Assembly: GCA_963815785.1 (NCBI GenBank)
Contig: CAWFHZ010000020.1
Location: 1-64,000, forward strand
DNA: 64,000 nucleotides
Reading direction: 5' to 3'
Origin: DATFVA01 sp963815785
Lineage (GTDB): Bacteria; Bacteroidota; Ignavibacteria; Ignavibacteriales; Ignavibacteriaceae
The notes under the pieces are model-generated. The model saw nothing but the letters and a program-made list of their open reading frames with translations, was not told where the DNA came from and did not search any database. The position numbers were made by a program, and so were the translations under genes. Below are positions 7,996-17,211 of this stretch, piece by piece. The stretch's first letter is position 1; every line of letters begins with the position of its first letter.

Positions 7996-9674
7996 CTAAA
8001 GATTAAATTTTTCCTTCATCTTTTTCAGTATGATTATTCCTACCAGCCATAATGAAAAAACCGAACACAAAACAGGAATTACCGAATGCGTTTCTGTATA
8101 AATTGTTTTTTCTTTTTCTAAGGGAACATCTTCTACAATTATGTCTTTTGTAAACATCTTAGATTGAATTACAGTTTTTCCAAGAGGATTAATTACACAA
8201 CTTATTCCACCGTTTGCAGCCCGCAGTACTGATCTCCTGTTTTCTACAGCCCGGAGCACGGACATTTCTTTATGTTGATAAGGTCCGCTTGAATTACCAT
8301 ACCAGCTATCATTTGTAACTACAGTTATAAGCTCAGCACCTTTCTTAATAAAACTTGCAACAAAATCCGGATATATAGACTCGTAACAAACAAGTCCGTT
8401 TAACTTCAAAGTATCTTCATTGAAATTATCATTTTCAACTTTCATAGGAAGTTTAAATACAAGTGTATCTTTCCCAATGTTCCACCCGGTAATTCCAACT
8501 CCCCATTTTATCAGATCACCTAAAAACGGAAATGTATCAGCAAAGGGAACATGTTCACCAAACGGAACAAGTTTCATTTTACCATAACGCTGAATCTGCT
8601 TTGTGAAAGGCGAAAAAAGAAATATTGCATTGTATGTCCTGTAATAAAATTTTCCTTCTTTACTATACTTGGAATCCTCCGGTAGCCCAGGACCTTTTTC
8701 ATCGTACCTGATATCAGGCATTCCGGTTAAAAGATAGATTCCATTTTCCTGAGTAAAATTATAAATTGAATCGAGTGAGTTCCGGAATGCACCATTCAAC
8801 AGGAAAACCGGCAAGGCTGTTTCGGGCCAGACAATTAATTTAGCTCCTTTATTTACAGCTTTTCTGGACATATCTAAATAAGTATGTGTCAGTTGTTCAA
8901 CACTTCCTCCACTCCACTTTTCCCATGGATCGAGATTTGGCTGGATTAAACCAACACGAACTGTTCTGTCAGAAATCTTAAATGTATTTAATCTATATGC
9001 GCCGTAGATCAGTATAACCAGTAATACAGATACTCCGATTGCAAAATGCAGATATGATTTTTTTTTCTTAACGGAATAAAATGAAATCCCCTTATAAAAA
9101 AGGACATTTAATAATACCACAATCAGAGATAATCCAAGTGTTCCAACAATGTCTGCTATTTGTATAAAAGATATAAAGTGTGGAAGGCCATTTCCTAAGG
9201 TTAACCATGGAAAGCTTAAATCTGTAAGCATATAAACATATTCATAACTAACCCAAAATAAAGGAAAAAGAAAAAGTGTAACTCCTGCAGGAAAAATTTT
9301 TCTCGAAAAATAAAGAAGAGTTGATGGAATAAGAAAGAAAATTGGATTCACAAAAAGCAATAATGCGCCTGAAATCATTAAGAACGGATCTGACTCCTTC
9401 TGCCAGCTGCCAACCCAATAGATAGTTAGCAGACCGAAAATAAAAGCCATTAGATAAGTCGCCTTATTAATATCAATCAGCTTTTCTCTTCGTTCAATCA
9501 CTATAAAATAAGGAACCAGACTAATCAGCATGAAAATAGTAAATGGAAAAGGAACCGGGGGAAAGAGACCCCCAGAAATATTCCACTTAGTACTAATAGA
9601 ATCCTGTCTTTTCTTCTGAGTTTTTTTTCTTCTTCAGTTACATAAGTTTTGTTTTTCCGGAAGAAAAATTTCAA
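7996..9674 (-). CDS. lnt: Apolipoprotein N-acyltransferase, 5' part frameshifted
   Basis: Adds the third acyl chain to lipoproteins at the inner membrane. An N-terminal block of membrane helices is followed by a nitrilase domain with the triad WPETALP (Glu), KLVPFGE (Lys) and VCYES (Cys), then a final helix. The uninterrupted frame starts only at 9,531 (511 residues) and lacks the first helix. That helix lies upstream in another frame (LVLSGIFLGVSFP), and adding one base to the G5 run at 9,557-9,561 joins it to PPVPFPFTIFMLISLVP, the expected family sequence. The likely true start is a TTG at 9,674 overlapping the DedA stop as TTGA. Confidence 0.88.
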
Positions 9675-10282
9675 TTTTTTATTTTCCTTTTTTGAATAAC
9701 GAACCTGACCACAAATACAAAAATAATTACCGCCGTAATTATCCAGGCAATATTACTATAAGTTGAAAGATATTTATCTATAATTTCAATATTATGACCA
9801 AAAACAACTCCCAGGTAAACAATAACCGCATTCCACACAAAAGCACTTATTGCAGCAAGTACAGCAGTTTTTTTAAAATCCAGTTCACTTAATCCTGCAA
9901 AAAATGAAATGACCGAGCGGGTACCGGGAAGAAACCTGTTTGCAAGGATTATCCAGTAGCCCCATTTCTTAAACCACATTTCAACCTTTGTTAATGCTTC
10001 CATCGAAATAAATTTAATCTTACCCGATTGAATAACTTTTCTATCAAGCTGAGTACCGATATAAAACAAAGTCATGAAACCGGCAACACTCCCAAGAGTT
10101 GATATAAGAAGAGTTGGAATAAAATGGAGTTCCCCGGTTCCAATAAGTGAACCGCCGACAACTATGACAAGATCACTTGGAGATGGCGGGAAAACATTTT
10201 CTATAAAGGAGAAAAAGAAAAGTGCAACGTAAATCCAGAAAGGAGTTAGTTGTGAAATGAATTCGAGGATATGTTCAATCAT
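9671..10282 (-). CDS. DedA family membrane protein (VTT domain)
   Basis: A 203-residue polytopic inner-membrane protein of the DedA/SNARE-associated family, implicated in lipid carrier transport and proton-motive-force homeostasis. It shows FPPSPSDLVIVVGG in the first half and the conserved FLPGTRSVISFFAGL with its essential Arg around residue 120. It sits two bases after ispF, and its TGA overlaps the proposed TTG start of lnt, so translation of the two is probably coupled. The substrate cannot be read from sequence. Confidence 0.85.
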   Translation of the reverse strand: MIEHILEFISQLTPFWIYVALFFFSFIENVFPPSPSDLVIVVGGSLIGTGELHFIPTLLISTLGSVAGFMTLFYIGTQLDRKVIQSGKIKFISMEALTKVEMWFKKWGYWIILANRFLPGTRSVISFFAGLSELDFKKTAVLAAISAFVWNAVIVYLGVVFGHNIEIIDKYLSTYSNIAWIITAVIIFVFVVRFVIQKRKIKN

Positions 10283-10284
10283 AC

Positions 10285-10773
10285 TTAATTGTCTTTGATT
10301 AAAAGTACGGTTGAAAAAACAGCAATACCCTCTTCTCTACCAACAAATCCTAATTTTTCATTGGTGCCCGCTTTAACTGAAACCTGGTCTAAACCGACAC
10401 CAAGTATAGAGGCAATCTTTTCACGCATTTTAATTATATACCTTGCAATTTTAGGCTGCTGCAGAGAGATCATTGCATCGATATTTCCAATTGAATAACC
10501 TTTTTGTTTCACCATTTTATTTGTCATTCTCAGAAACATTGTACTATCAGCATTTTTATAATCAGGATTGGTATCCGGAAAATGCTGACCAATATCTCCC
10601 AATGCTAAAGCTCCAAGCATTGCATCGGTAATAGAGTGCAATAATGCATCAGCATCTGAATGTCCGAGCAAACCTTTTGAATGGGGAATTTCGATTCCGC
10701 CGAGGATTAATTTACGACCTTCGGTTAAAGCATGCACATCAAAACCAAAACCAGTTCTGAATAGTTGGTTCAA
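10285..10773 (-). CDS. ispF: 2-C-methyl-D-erythritol 2,4-cyclodiphosphate synthase
   Basis: Catalyses the fifth step of the MEP isoprenoid pathway, cyclising CDP-ME 2-phosphate. The 162-residue protein has the zinc-binding GFDVHAL near the start, LLGHSDADALLHSI around residues 35-48, and the C-terminal KAGTNEKLGFVGREEGIA. The start codon is TTG at 10,771-10,773, overlapping the acylphosphatase stop as TTGA. No ATG fits better because the conserved N-terminus begins right there. Confidence 0.95.
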   Translation of the reverse strand: MNQLFRTGFGFDVHALTEGRKLILGGIEIPHSKGLLGHSDADALLHSITDAMLGALALGDIGQHFPDTNPDYKNADSTMFLRMTNKMVKQKGYSIGNIDAMISLQQPKIARYIIKMREKIASILGVGLDQVSVKAGTNEKLGFVGREEGIAVFSTVLLIKDN

Positions 10774-11054
10774 TATCTTATCTCAAAATTTGTGAATTCA
10801 TTTTTACTTTCTCCCCATTCTATTTTGCAGTTCTTCACAGAAGCGTGGGAAGGACCGATTTTTATTTTTTTGAACAGTTCTTCTATCTTTGCTCTACTTC
10901 CTTCAACCACCGTAAGTATTTCACCCGAAAAAAGATTTTTAGTATAACCTTTAAGTTCGAGGCTTTCAGCGTTCTTAATAATGTAATACCTGAAACCAAC
11001 ACCCTGTACAAGACCATTAGCAATTATTTCAGCACGTTTTTCACTATCACTCAT
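10770..11054 (-). CDS. acyP: Acylphosphatase
   Basis: A 94-residue cytosolic enzyme that hydrolyses acyl phosphates. The family signature GLVQGVGFRYYI holds the catalytic Arg, and KNLFSGEILTVVEG holds the catalytic Asn. GPSHASVKNCKIEW matches the third conserved block. The ATG overlaps the EamA stop (ATGA), and its own TGA overlaps the ispF TTG, so three genes are translationally linked. Confidence 0.92.
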   Translation of the reverse strand: MSDSEKRAEIIANGLVQGVGFRYYIIKNAESLELKGYTKNLFSGEILTVVEGSRAKIEELFKKIKIGPSHASVKNCKIEWGESKNEFTNFEIRY

Positions 11055-11962
11055 TGTAGTTTTACACTTTTTTTATCAACCAACTCTGAAACCAGGAGTC
11101 CTGAAAATATAAGAGCGCCTCCAATAAATCCAAAATTAGAGATTTTTTCTCTCAACACAAAAAATGCAACAATGGCAGAAAAAATAGGCTCGAAAGCATA
11201 AATAATTCCAGCTCTCGCAGGAACAATCAGCTTTTGATATTTTGTCATAATGATAGTTGTTACTATCGTAGCTAATATAGCAGTATAGCACACAGCGAAT
11301 AATAGATTTGCCGTGAATTCGATTCGCGGATTTTCTAAACCGGAAAAAGATAGAATACCTGTAAAAAGAATTCCGCAAATTCCTGTGACCGCGATTTGTA
11401 AAAAAACTAAAGGTTTATAATCGTACTTCTTGCTAACTATATCAAGGTAAACCACATAAAGTGAAAAGAAAAATGCACAGAGTAAGGTAAAAAAATCTCC
11501 AAGATTAAAACTCTCTCCCATTTCAGAAAAAACGGATAATAATGATGTCCCTTTACTAGAAAGAAAAATTAATCCGACAATTGCCAAAACTATCCCAAAT
11601 AAAGTTCCCATTGAAGGAAGTTTTTTTTCAAATATGACTTGAAGAATTGGTGTAAAAATCACAAAACTGCCGGTAATAAATCCTGACTTTGTAGCTGAAG
11701 TATAACTTAGACCAATCGTCTGAGTTGAAAATCCAAGGAAATAAAATAATCCCAATAAGATACCCCCAAATAAAACAGGTTTAGTAATATTTTTTATTTC
11801 CCTGAATAAAAACGGGAGTAAAATTATTGCTGCAAATGTAAACCGGAGTGAAATAAAAACGAGCGGAGAAACATCGTGTAAAGCACCTTTGATAATTGTA
11901 AACGTTGCGCCCCAAATTAGCGTTGCAACAACAAGAGCAGTTTCACCTTTAAAATTCTTCAC
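11051..11962 (-). CDS. DMT superfamily (EamA) transporter
   Basis: A 303-residue inner-membrane protein with two EamA domains and about ten hydrophobic helices. The first domain opens with ALVVATLIWGATFTIIKGAL, and the second ends with PARAGIIYAFEPIFSAIVAFFVLRE, both typical of drug/metabolite exporters. The substrate is unknown. It overlaps acyP by four bases and lies 27 bases downstream of era. Confidence 0.88.
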   Translation of the reverse strand: MKNFKGETALVVATLIWGATFTIIKGALHDVSPLVFISLRFTFAAIILLPFLFREIKNITKPVLFGGILLGLFYFLGFSTQTIGLSYTSATKSGFITGSFVIFTPILQVIFEKKLPSMGTLFGIVLAIVGLIFLSSKGTSLLSVFSEMGESFNLGDFFTLLCAFFFSLYVVYLDIVSKKYDYKPLVFLQIAVTGICGILFTGILSFSGLENPRIEFTANLLFAVCYTAILATIVTTIIMTKYQKLIVPARAGIIYAFEPIFSAIVAFFVLREKISNFGFIGGALIFSGLLVSELVDKKSVKLQ

Positions 11963-11989
11963 CGGTATTCAATACCAAATTGAAAAATC

Positions 11990-12904
11990 CTACTCACCTT
12001 TCTCCTTTTCGTGTGAATAGCCAAAAGACCGAAGCATCTTTTCATCAGTACGCCAGTTTTTCCTAACCTTTACACGCATATCCAGGTAAACTTCATGATT
12101 CAAAAATTCCTCTATCGCTTTTCTGGATACCTCACCAAGTTTTTTTATCGCGGCTCCCTGTTTTCCTATTATTATTCCTTTCTGACTTTCTTTCTCTACA
12201 ACTATTTCAGCTTCTATGTAATCTTTATTTGCATCTCTTTCCTTAAAATCATTAATCAAAATCTCCACACTATATGGGATTTCATCTCTGTAAAGTTCAA
12301 GAATTTTTTCTCTTATAATTTCAGATACAAAAAATCTTTCATTTGCATCTGCAACAATATCATCCGGGTAAAATTTTGGATTTTCGGGAAGCAGATCTAC
12401 AATTTCCACAAGGACTTTCTGAATATTATAATTTACGTTTGCAGCAAGCGGAATAACACTTTTAAAATTCCCTTTTCCTTCAAAACGGGAAATCATTATT
12501 GTAACAACTTCCTGTTTAATAAGATCGACTTTGTTTAACAATAATAAAATAGGAACATTGGATTCCATAATTTTTTTTACTTCAGGAAGTGAAAGGAGTT
12601 TTTCTCCTGCCGGATCATCACCAACATCCACCATCAAAAGAAATATATCTGCATCATGGATAGAACGGTTAACATCATCCATCATTTTTTCCTGAAGAAG
12701 ATAATTTGGTTTAAGTATTCCTGGAGTATCAAGAAAAATAACCTGATAGTTTTCTTCAGATAAAATTCCAAGTATTCTTTTCCTTGTAGTTTGTGGTTTT
12801 TCATTTACAATTGAAATTTTCTGTCCCAGCAAGGCATTAAGCAAAGTTGATTTACCAACATTAGGAAGTCCGAGAATTGAAACGTATCCGGCTTTTGTAT
12901 TCAT
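11990..12904 (-). CDS. era: GTPase Era
   Basis: A ribosome-assembly GTPase that binds the 3' end of 16S rRNA. The GTPase domain shows GLPNVGKST (G1), DTPGIL (G3) and NKVD (G4). The C-terminal KH domain carries GIIIGKQGAAIKKLG. The 304-residue length is normal. The ATG gives the usual N-terminus (AGYVSILGLPNVGKS). About 165 bases separate it from the anti-sigma gene upstream. Confidence 0.96.
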   Translation of the reverse strand: MNTKAGYVSILGLPNVGKSTLLNALLGQKISIVNEKPQTTRKRILGILSEENYQVIFLDTPGILKPNYLLQEKMMDDVNRSIHDADIFLLMVDVGDDPAGEKLLSLPEVKKIMESNVPILLLLNKVDLIKQEVVTIMISRFEGKGNFKSVIPLAANVNYNIQKVLVEIVDLLPENPKFYPDDIVADANERFFVSEIIREKILELYRDEIPYSVEILINDFKERDANKDYIEAEIVVEKESQKGIIIGKQGAAIKKLGEVSRKAIEEFLNHEVYLDMRVKVRKNWRTDEKMLRSFGYSHEKEKGE

Positions 12905-13070
12905 AATTTTTCGTTAAATTATTTTCTGCGTTTATTCCTCTCACTTTTTTCAACATTCGTAATCTTCGCGAGAGTGTTTTTCCGCTTTTTATTTAAATAC
13001 TACTGATAAAATAACAAAAAGAGTAGAAATTATTGTGAGTGAAGATGAATAATATAATTTAAGTAAATAA

Positions 13071-13592
13071 CTAAAGTTTATTCAACTTTTCTTTAGTCTG
13101 TCTGTGACTATCAAAAAAGAAATAGGCAGAGATAATAATTGCAAATGAAAAAATGAAGCCAATTACAGAAATATTGCCGGCAGTGAATATCTTTTTAATT
13201 ACGTAGATTGATTTTTCAAGGAGGTAAACCATGTTACTCAAGCCGTTGGATTCAGCTGGAACATTACTCCCTGATGATAAAATGAATGAGGTAATATACG
13301 CTATAATAGCAAGACTTATTAATACAAAAAATGAAGAAACTGAGAAAATAAAATATTTCTGTCCTTTCGCTTCCGGTTTCCTGATGATTTTCTTCATTAA
13401 CTTTGAAGTAAAATCAGATGCAGGTGTCTTCTCAGTATAATTCTTTAGTTCATTGTGAACCAATTGCATTGCATACAATCTTCGTTTAGCATCTTCTGAA
13501 AAATTAATAATATTTTCTACCTCAGTTAATTCTGAAGCAGTTAGTTCACCATCTATATATTTGTTTAATATTTCATCTGTTAGTTCAATCAT
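13071..13592 (-). CDS. Putative anti-sigma factor
   Basis: A 173-residue membrane protein encoded directly after an ECF sigma factor, with an ATGA start/stop overlap. The N-terminal 60 residues (LNKYIDGELTASELTEVENII and what follows) resemble the sigma-binding helical domain of anti-sigma factors but lack the HxxxCxxC zinc motif. Two hydrophobic segments follow, near residues 80-105 and 140-160. The role as inhibitor of the neighbouring sigma factor is inferred from position and layout. Confidence 0.75.
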   Translation of the reverse strand: MIELTDEILNKYIDGELTASELTEVENIINFSEDAKRRLYAMQLVHNELKNYTEKTPASDFTSKLMKKIIRKPEAKGQKYFIFSVSSFFVLISLAIIAYITSFILSSGSNVPAESNGLSNMVYLLEKSIYVIKKIFTAGNISVIGFIFSFAIIISAYFFFDSHRQTKEKLNKL

Positions 13593-14155
13593 AACATCTC
13601 CAAAGTATAATTATTCTTAAGAACTATATCCTTAAGAGCATTTCTTGATCTGTGAAGAAGCACTTTAACATTGGATACAGAAAGATTTGTCACTTCACTG
13701 ATTTCTTCACAAGATAATTCTTCAAGGTAAAACATCGTAATAACCGAAGCATAATTCGCAGGCAGTTTCTCAATTAATTCACTAACGAATTCGTGCAAAT
13801 CTTTTTTTTCAGCCTGATCTGAGTTATAATCACCTGAAATTTCCAGTACTTCATCAATTGAAGTCATTTCTTTTTCAATTTTTCTTTTCTTAACGGATAA
13901 TCTTGTTAAAGCTGTGTTATATACTATCCTGTAAAACCAGGTCGAAAATTTAGCTTCCTGTTTAAAATTCTTCAACCCATAGTAAGCTTTTAGAAACGAA
14001 TCCTGTAATATTTCTTCTGCATCCATAGAATCTTTTAGCATATTGCACAATAGTGAAAAAGCTTTATTCTTATATCTGTCTACCAGTATTTCAAAATCAG
14101 ATTGATTTCCTTTCCTGACAGATTCAATTATCTCTGTATCGGTTAATTCTCTCAT
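13589..14155 (-). CDS. ECF RNA polymerase sigma factor
   Basis: A 188-residue group IV sigma factor. Region 2 holds LCNMLKDSMDAEEILQDSFLKAYYGLKNF and FSTWFYRIVYNTAL; region 4 holds LPANYASVITMFYLEELSCEEISEVTNLSVSNVKVLLHRSRNALK. It overlaps its putative anti-sigma gene by four bases. Upstream lies a 214-base divergent intergenic region with repeated GTTAC/GTAAC words, which may be its own target promoters. Confidence 0.93.
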   Translation of the reverse strand: MRELTDTEIIESVRKGNQSDFEILVDRYKNKAFSLLCNMLKDSMDAEEILQDSFLKAYYGLKNFKQEAKFSTWFYRIVYNTALTRLSVKKRKIEKEMTSIDEVLEISGDYNSDQAEKKDLHEFVSELIEKLPANYASVITMFYLEELSCEEISEVTNLSVSNVKVLLHRSRNALKDIVLKNNYTLEML

Positions 14156-14186
14156 CTACCTATTAGACCTGATAGTTTGAAACTAG

Positions 14187-14366
14187 GTTACAGGACAATT
14201 TCCAATTGTTCCAGTAAATTAAAGAATTATAAATGACGTTACAATTAGATATGCCTTGTGTAACCTTTAAGAAAGATCATTTGTCTGAAGCTATAGAACT
14301 CGTTACGATTCAATTGTAACCAAATGAAAAAGTAACCGGTCTTAAATGAAAAACTAAAAAGGTAAC
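14187..14366. promoter_or_regulatory. GTTAC/GTAAC cluster between divergent ECF sigma and DUF6249 genes
   Basis: Seven copies of the pentamer GTTAC or its complement occur at 14,187, 14,238, 14,260, 14,302, 14,316, 14,332 and 14,362. Most extend to TGTAAC(C). Three point toward the sigma gene and four toward the DUF6249 gene. GTTACAATT (14,238-14,246) and AATTGTAAC (14,312-14,320) form a perfect 9-bp inverted repeat. ECF -35 elements usually contain an AAC core, so these could be -35 elements of autoregulated promoters, or sites for another regulator. Confidence 0.45.
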
Positions 14367-14369
14367 AAA

Positions 14370-14717
14370 ATGGCAACTGAAGTAATTGCGGTATTTATCC
14401 CAATAATAATGACCCTGGTGGCAGGGCTCGTGCTTGTAACATTTTTCTATTTGCGCTCGAGGGAAAGACAAATGCTTATAGAAAAAGGATTAAGTGCAGA
14501 TTCAATAAAGGAATTTTTCGAAAGCAAAAAAGATCCGTTCAGAATGTTGAAAATCGGCATTGTAACCGTGGCGTTTGGAGTCTCACTTGGGCTTGGTTTG
14601 TGGTTGCAGGATGTAACTTATAAAGATTACTGGGTTCCTTTTTCAATCTTTACTATTACCGGTCTGGGATTTGTTATAGCTAATGTTGTTACAAACAAAG
14701 TTTCTGAAAAAAAATAA
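14370..14717 (+). CDS. DUF6249-like small membrane protein
   Basis: A 115-residue inner-membrane protein with three hydrophobic segments (about 5-28, 55-75 and 85-108). The motif RSRERQMLIEKGLSADSIKEFF between the first two is typical of DUF6249-like proteins that accompany ECF sigma genes in Bacteroidota. It is divergent from the sigma/anti-sigma pair and shares its motif-rich upstream region, so it is probably part of the same regulon. The biochemical function is unknown. Confidence 0.7.
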   Translation: MATEVIAVFIPIIMTLVAGLVLVTFFYLRSRERQMLIEKGLSADSIKEFFESKKDPFRMLKIGIVTVAFGVSLGLGLWLQDVTYKDYWVPFSIFTITGLGFVIANVVTNKVSEKK

Positions 14718-14732
14718 ATCCGGCAAGAATTT

Positions 14733-14763
14733 TATAAAAACTTAGCCTGCGAAAATGCAGGCT
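14733..14763 (-). terminator. Intrinsic terminator of trxB
   Basis: On the minus strand AGCCTGC and GCAGGCT pair around an ATTTTC loop, followed after AAG by a T5 run. The hairpin lies between convergent trxB and the DUF6249 gene and could also slow transcription from the plus side, which lacks a T run. Confidence 0.65.
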
Positions 14764-14798
14764 ATATGATAAAGAAATAATTCTTTTTAGTCAGATTT

Positions 14799-15761
14799 TT
14801 AACTTTCCTGAGCTTCAAGCCAACGTTCGGCATCAATTGCAGCCATACAACCTGACCCTGCAGCAGTAATTGCCTGTCTGTAAGTTTTATCGGCTACATC
14901 TCCCGCCGCAAATACTCCTGGAATATTTGTATAAGTGGAACCTTCCTGAACTTTAAGATAACCAGTTTCATCCATATCAAGAATGCCAGTGAAAAGTTCG
15001 GTATTTGGTTTATGTCCGATCCCAATGAATAACCCATCAACGGCAAGCTCCGAAGTTGAATGGTTTTTCGTATCTTCAAGTAAAACTCCGGTCATTACTT
15101 TTTTACCATCTTCTTCCTTTCCTAAAACTTCCTTTACCACTTTATTGGTGAGAAATTTAATCTTCGGATTTTTCTTAGCCCTATCATACATGATTTTAGA
15201 GGCGCGGAATTCTTCTCTTCTGTGAACAATTGTAACTTCTGATGCAAACTTTGTTAAGAAGTTAGCTTCCTCCATTGCAGTATCTCCGCCGCCAATAACT
15301 AAAACCTTTAAATTTTTGAAAAAGAAACCATCACAAGTTGCGCAGGCTGAAACACCGTAACCCATAAAAGTTTTTTCACTTTCAATTCCCAGTAATTTAG
15401 CTGACGCGCCGGTTGCTACTATAACTGCATCTGCAGTATAAGTCTCATCATATGATTTCAAAACAAATGGTCTTTTTGAAAAATCTACCTGGGTAATTTC
15501 TTTATAAAAAGATTGAGCTCCGAAACGATGCGCTTGTTTACGCATAACATCCATAAGTTCTGGACCCATTATTCCGGTCTCATATCCGGGATAATTTTCT
15601 ACTTCGGTTGTAATAGTCAACTGACCTCCGGGCTGCATACCCTCGAAGATAACGGGATTTAAATTAGCTCTTGCATTATATAAAGCTGCTGTAAATCCAG
15701 CCGGTCCTGAGCCTATAATTATTATTTTATGATGATTTTGATTTTTTTCTGAATCAGACAT
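14799..15761 (-). CDS. trxB: Thioredoxin reductase
   Basis: An FAD/NADPH enzyme that keeps thioredoxin reduced in the cytosol. The 320-residue protein has GSGPAG at 17-22 (FAD), redox CATC at 140-143, GGGDTA and the NADPH-selective HRREEFRAS, then GVFAAGDV near the end. All key residues are present. The start is at MSDSEKNQN. It is monocistronic by appearance, with a terminator downstream and 125 bases before queG. Confidence 0.95.
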   Translation of the reverse strand: MSDSEKNQNHHKIIIIGSGPAGFTAALYNARANLNPVIFEGMQPGGQLTITTEVENYPGYETGIMGPELMDVMRKQAHRFGAQSFYKEITQVDFSKRPFVLKSYDETYTADAVIVATGASAKLLGIESEKTFMGYGVSACATCDGFFFKNLKVLVIGGGDTAMEEANFLTKFASEVTIVHRREEFRASKIMYDRAKKNPKIKFLTNKVVKEVLGKEEDGKKVMTGVLLEDTKNHSTSELAVDGLFIGIGHKPNTELFTGILDMDETGYLKVQEGSTYTNIPGVFAAGDVADKTYRQAITAAGSGCMAAIDAERWLEAQES

Positions 15762-15886
15762 TTTAACTCCATGATAACTATAAATAAGAACTACTAAATT
15801 AGATTACTATTTATTTGAAAAGATTCCGATAGTAAATTTTCTAAAGAACAAATTTACGAATTACTACTATGAGTTTTAAAAATTAT

Positions 15887-16831
15887 TTACTTTAAAAGAA
15901 ATGAAGCGTTTCTTTTCAATCCAGATAACTTGGCGCGTTTAACAGGACTTTCTTTAAACCTGCTGTTAAAAGTTTCATCATCCATTTTAAGAACATCAAA
16001 TAAATTAATTGCAGTTTTAGCTTCAACGGGATTAAACTCCTCCACTTCACAATTTTCACTGAATTTTATATTCCAGGGACATACATCCTGGCAAATGTCG
16101 CAGCCGAATATCCAGTTATCAAAGCTGTCTTTGAAAGATTCAGGAATTTCATCTTTATTTTCTATTGTCAGATAAGATATACATTTATTGGAATCCACAA
16201 CATATGATTTCGTTATTGCATTTGTAGGACATGCTTCCAGGCATGCAGTACAGCTTCCGCAATGATCAGTTATAATTTCAGAATAATGAAAATCATAATT
16301 GGATATTATGTTGGCAATAAAAAACCAGCTCCCAATGTTCTGATTAATAACATTAGTATGTTTTCCCATCCAGCCGATTCCCGATCGAACAGCCCAGGCT
16401 TTATCCATTACCGGTCCGGTATCAACATAAGATAACGATTTAAATTCAGGATCAATTTCATTCAATTCTTTTTCAAGAATTTTAAGTTTATTCCAAATTA
16501 CAAGATGATAATCTTTTCCCCAGGCATACCTCGAAACCTTGCCTGCCGGCAGGCCAGTTTTTCCTTCATCGATTTCTTCTGAGTATTTATACGGGGTATA
16601 ATAATTTAGTCCTAAAGAAATGACACTTTTTGCATCCGGAAAAACTTTACGGATATCTTTTCTCTTCTCATAATTGCGTTCCATATATTTCATTTGGGAA
16701 TGATAACCTGACTCAAGCCATTTCTTCAGATAATCTGTTTCTTCATTTAAAATTTCGGCTTTAGCAAAACCAACCAGATCGAAATCCAATTCACTTGCTT
16801 TTTCTTCAACTATTTCATTCGTTAGTTTCAC
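15887..16831 (-). CDS. queG: Epoxyqueuosine reductase
   Basis: A cobalamin- and Fe-S-dependent enzyme that makes queuosine from epoxyqueuosine in the anticodon of GUN tRNAs, which include the tRNA-Asp in this window. The protein (314 residues) has DTGPVMDKAWAVRSGIGWMGKHTN in the active-site half and two 4Fe-4S motifs, CGSCTACLEACP and CDICQDVCPWN. It ends soon after LKRN, so it lacks the long HEAT-like tail of some relatives. Confidence 0.93.
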   Translation of the reverse strand: MKLTNEIVEEKASELDFDLVGFAKAEILNEETDYLKKWLESGYHSQMKYMERNYEKRKDIRKVFPDAKSVISLGLNYYTPYKYSEEIDEGKTGLPAGKVSRYAWGKDYHLVIWNKLKILEKELNEIDPEFKSLSYVDTGPVMDKAWAVRSGIGWMGKHTNVINQNIGSWFFIANIISNYDFHYSEIITDHCGSCTACLEACPTNAITKSYVVDSNKCISYLTIENKDEIPESFKDSFDNWIFGCDICQDVCPWNIKFSENCEVEEFNPVEAKTAINLFDVLKMDDETFNSRFKESPVKRAKLSGLKRNASFLLK

Positions 16832-16884
16832 TTTATTTTTTACTACTTATTTCCTGTTATCACTTTTATCTTTTTTTCCCCGGG

Positions 16885-17211
16885 CTACCAATTCAAAACT
16901 TTTTTAAAAACTTTTGCAAAAACAATTTCGTTTTCAACTTTAACTTCGAATGAACTGAGTCCTCTTTGCCCCGTGGGAGTTTTGCCTGTTTCAAGATTAA
17001 ACATCCACCCATGTGCGGGACAAACAACACATCCGTCTTCTAAAAAACCATCATAAATTAATGGAGAATGCTGATGGGGACAAACATTACTCAAAGCATA
17101 AATTCTATCGTCTATCTTAAAAACTGCAACATCTACATCATCCACAATAAATCTCTTACCTGAATTATTTTTTAATTCAGCAACCTTACAAATCTTCTTA
17201 AATCCTTCCAT
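16885..17211 (-). CDS. Rieske [2Fe-2S] ferredoxin-like protein
   Basis: A 108-residue small Rieske protein. CPHQHSP and CPAHGW give the two Cys and two His cluster ligands, separated by the usual spacing. Such proteins pass electrons to oxygenases or act as NirD-like subunits; no oxygenase is nearby. The ATG at 17,211 overlaps the stop of the MBL gene as TGATG. A TTG one codon earlier is also possible. It is co-transcribed with the MBL hydrolase. Confidence 0.85.
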   Translation of the reverse strand: MEGFKKICKVAELKNNSGKRFIVDDVDVAVFKIDDRIYALSNVCPHQHSPLIYDGFLEDGCVVCPAHGWMFNLETGKTPTGQRGLSSFEVKVENEIVFAKVFKKVLNW

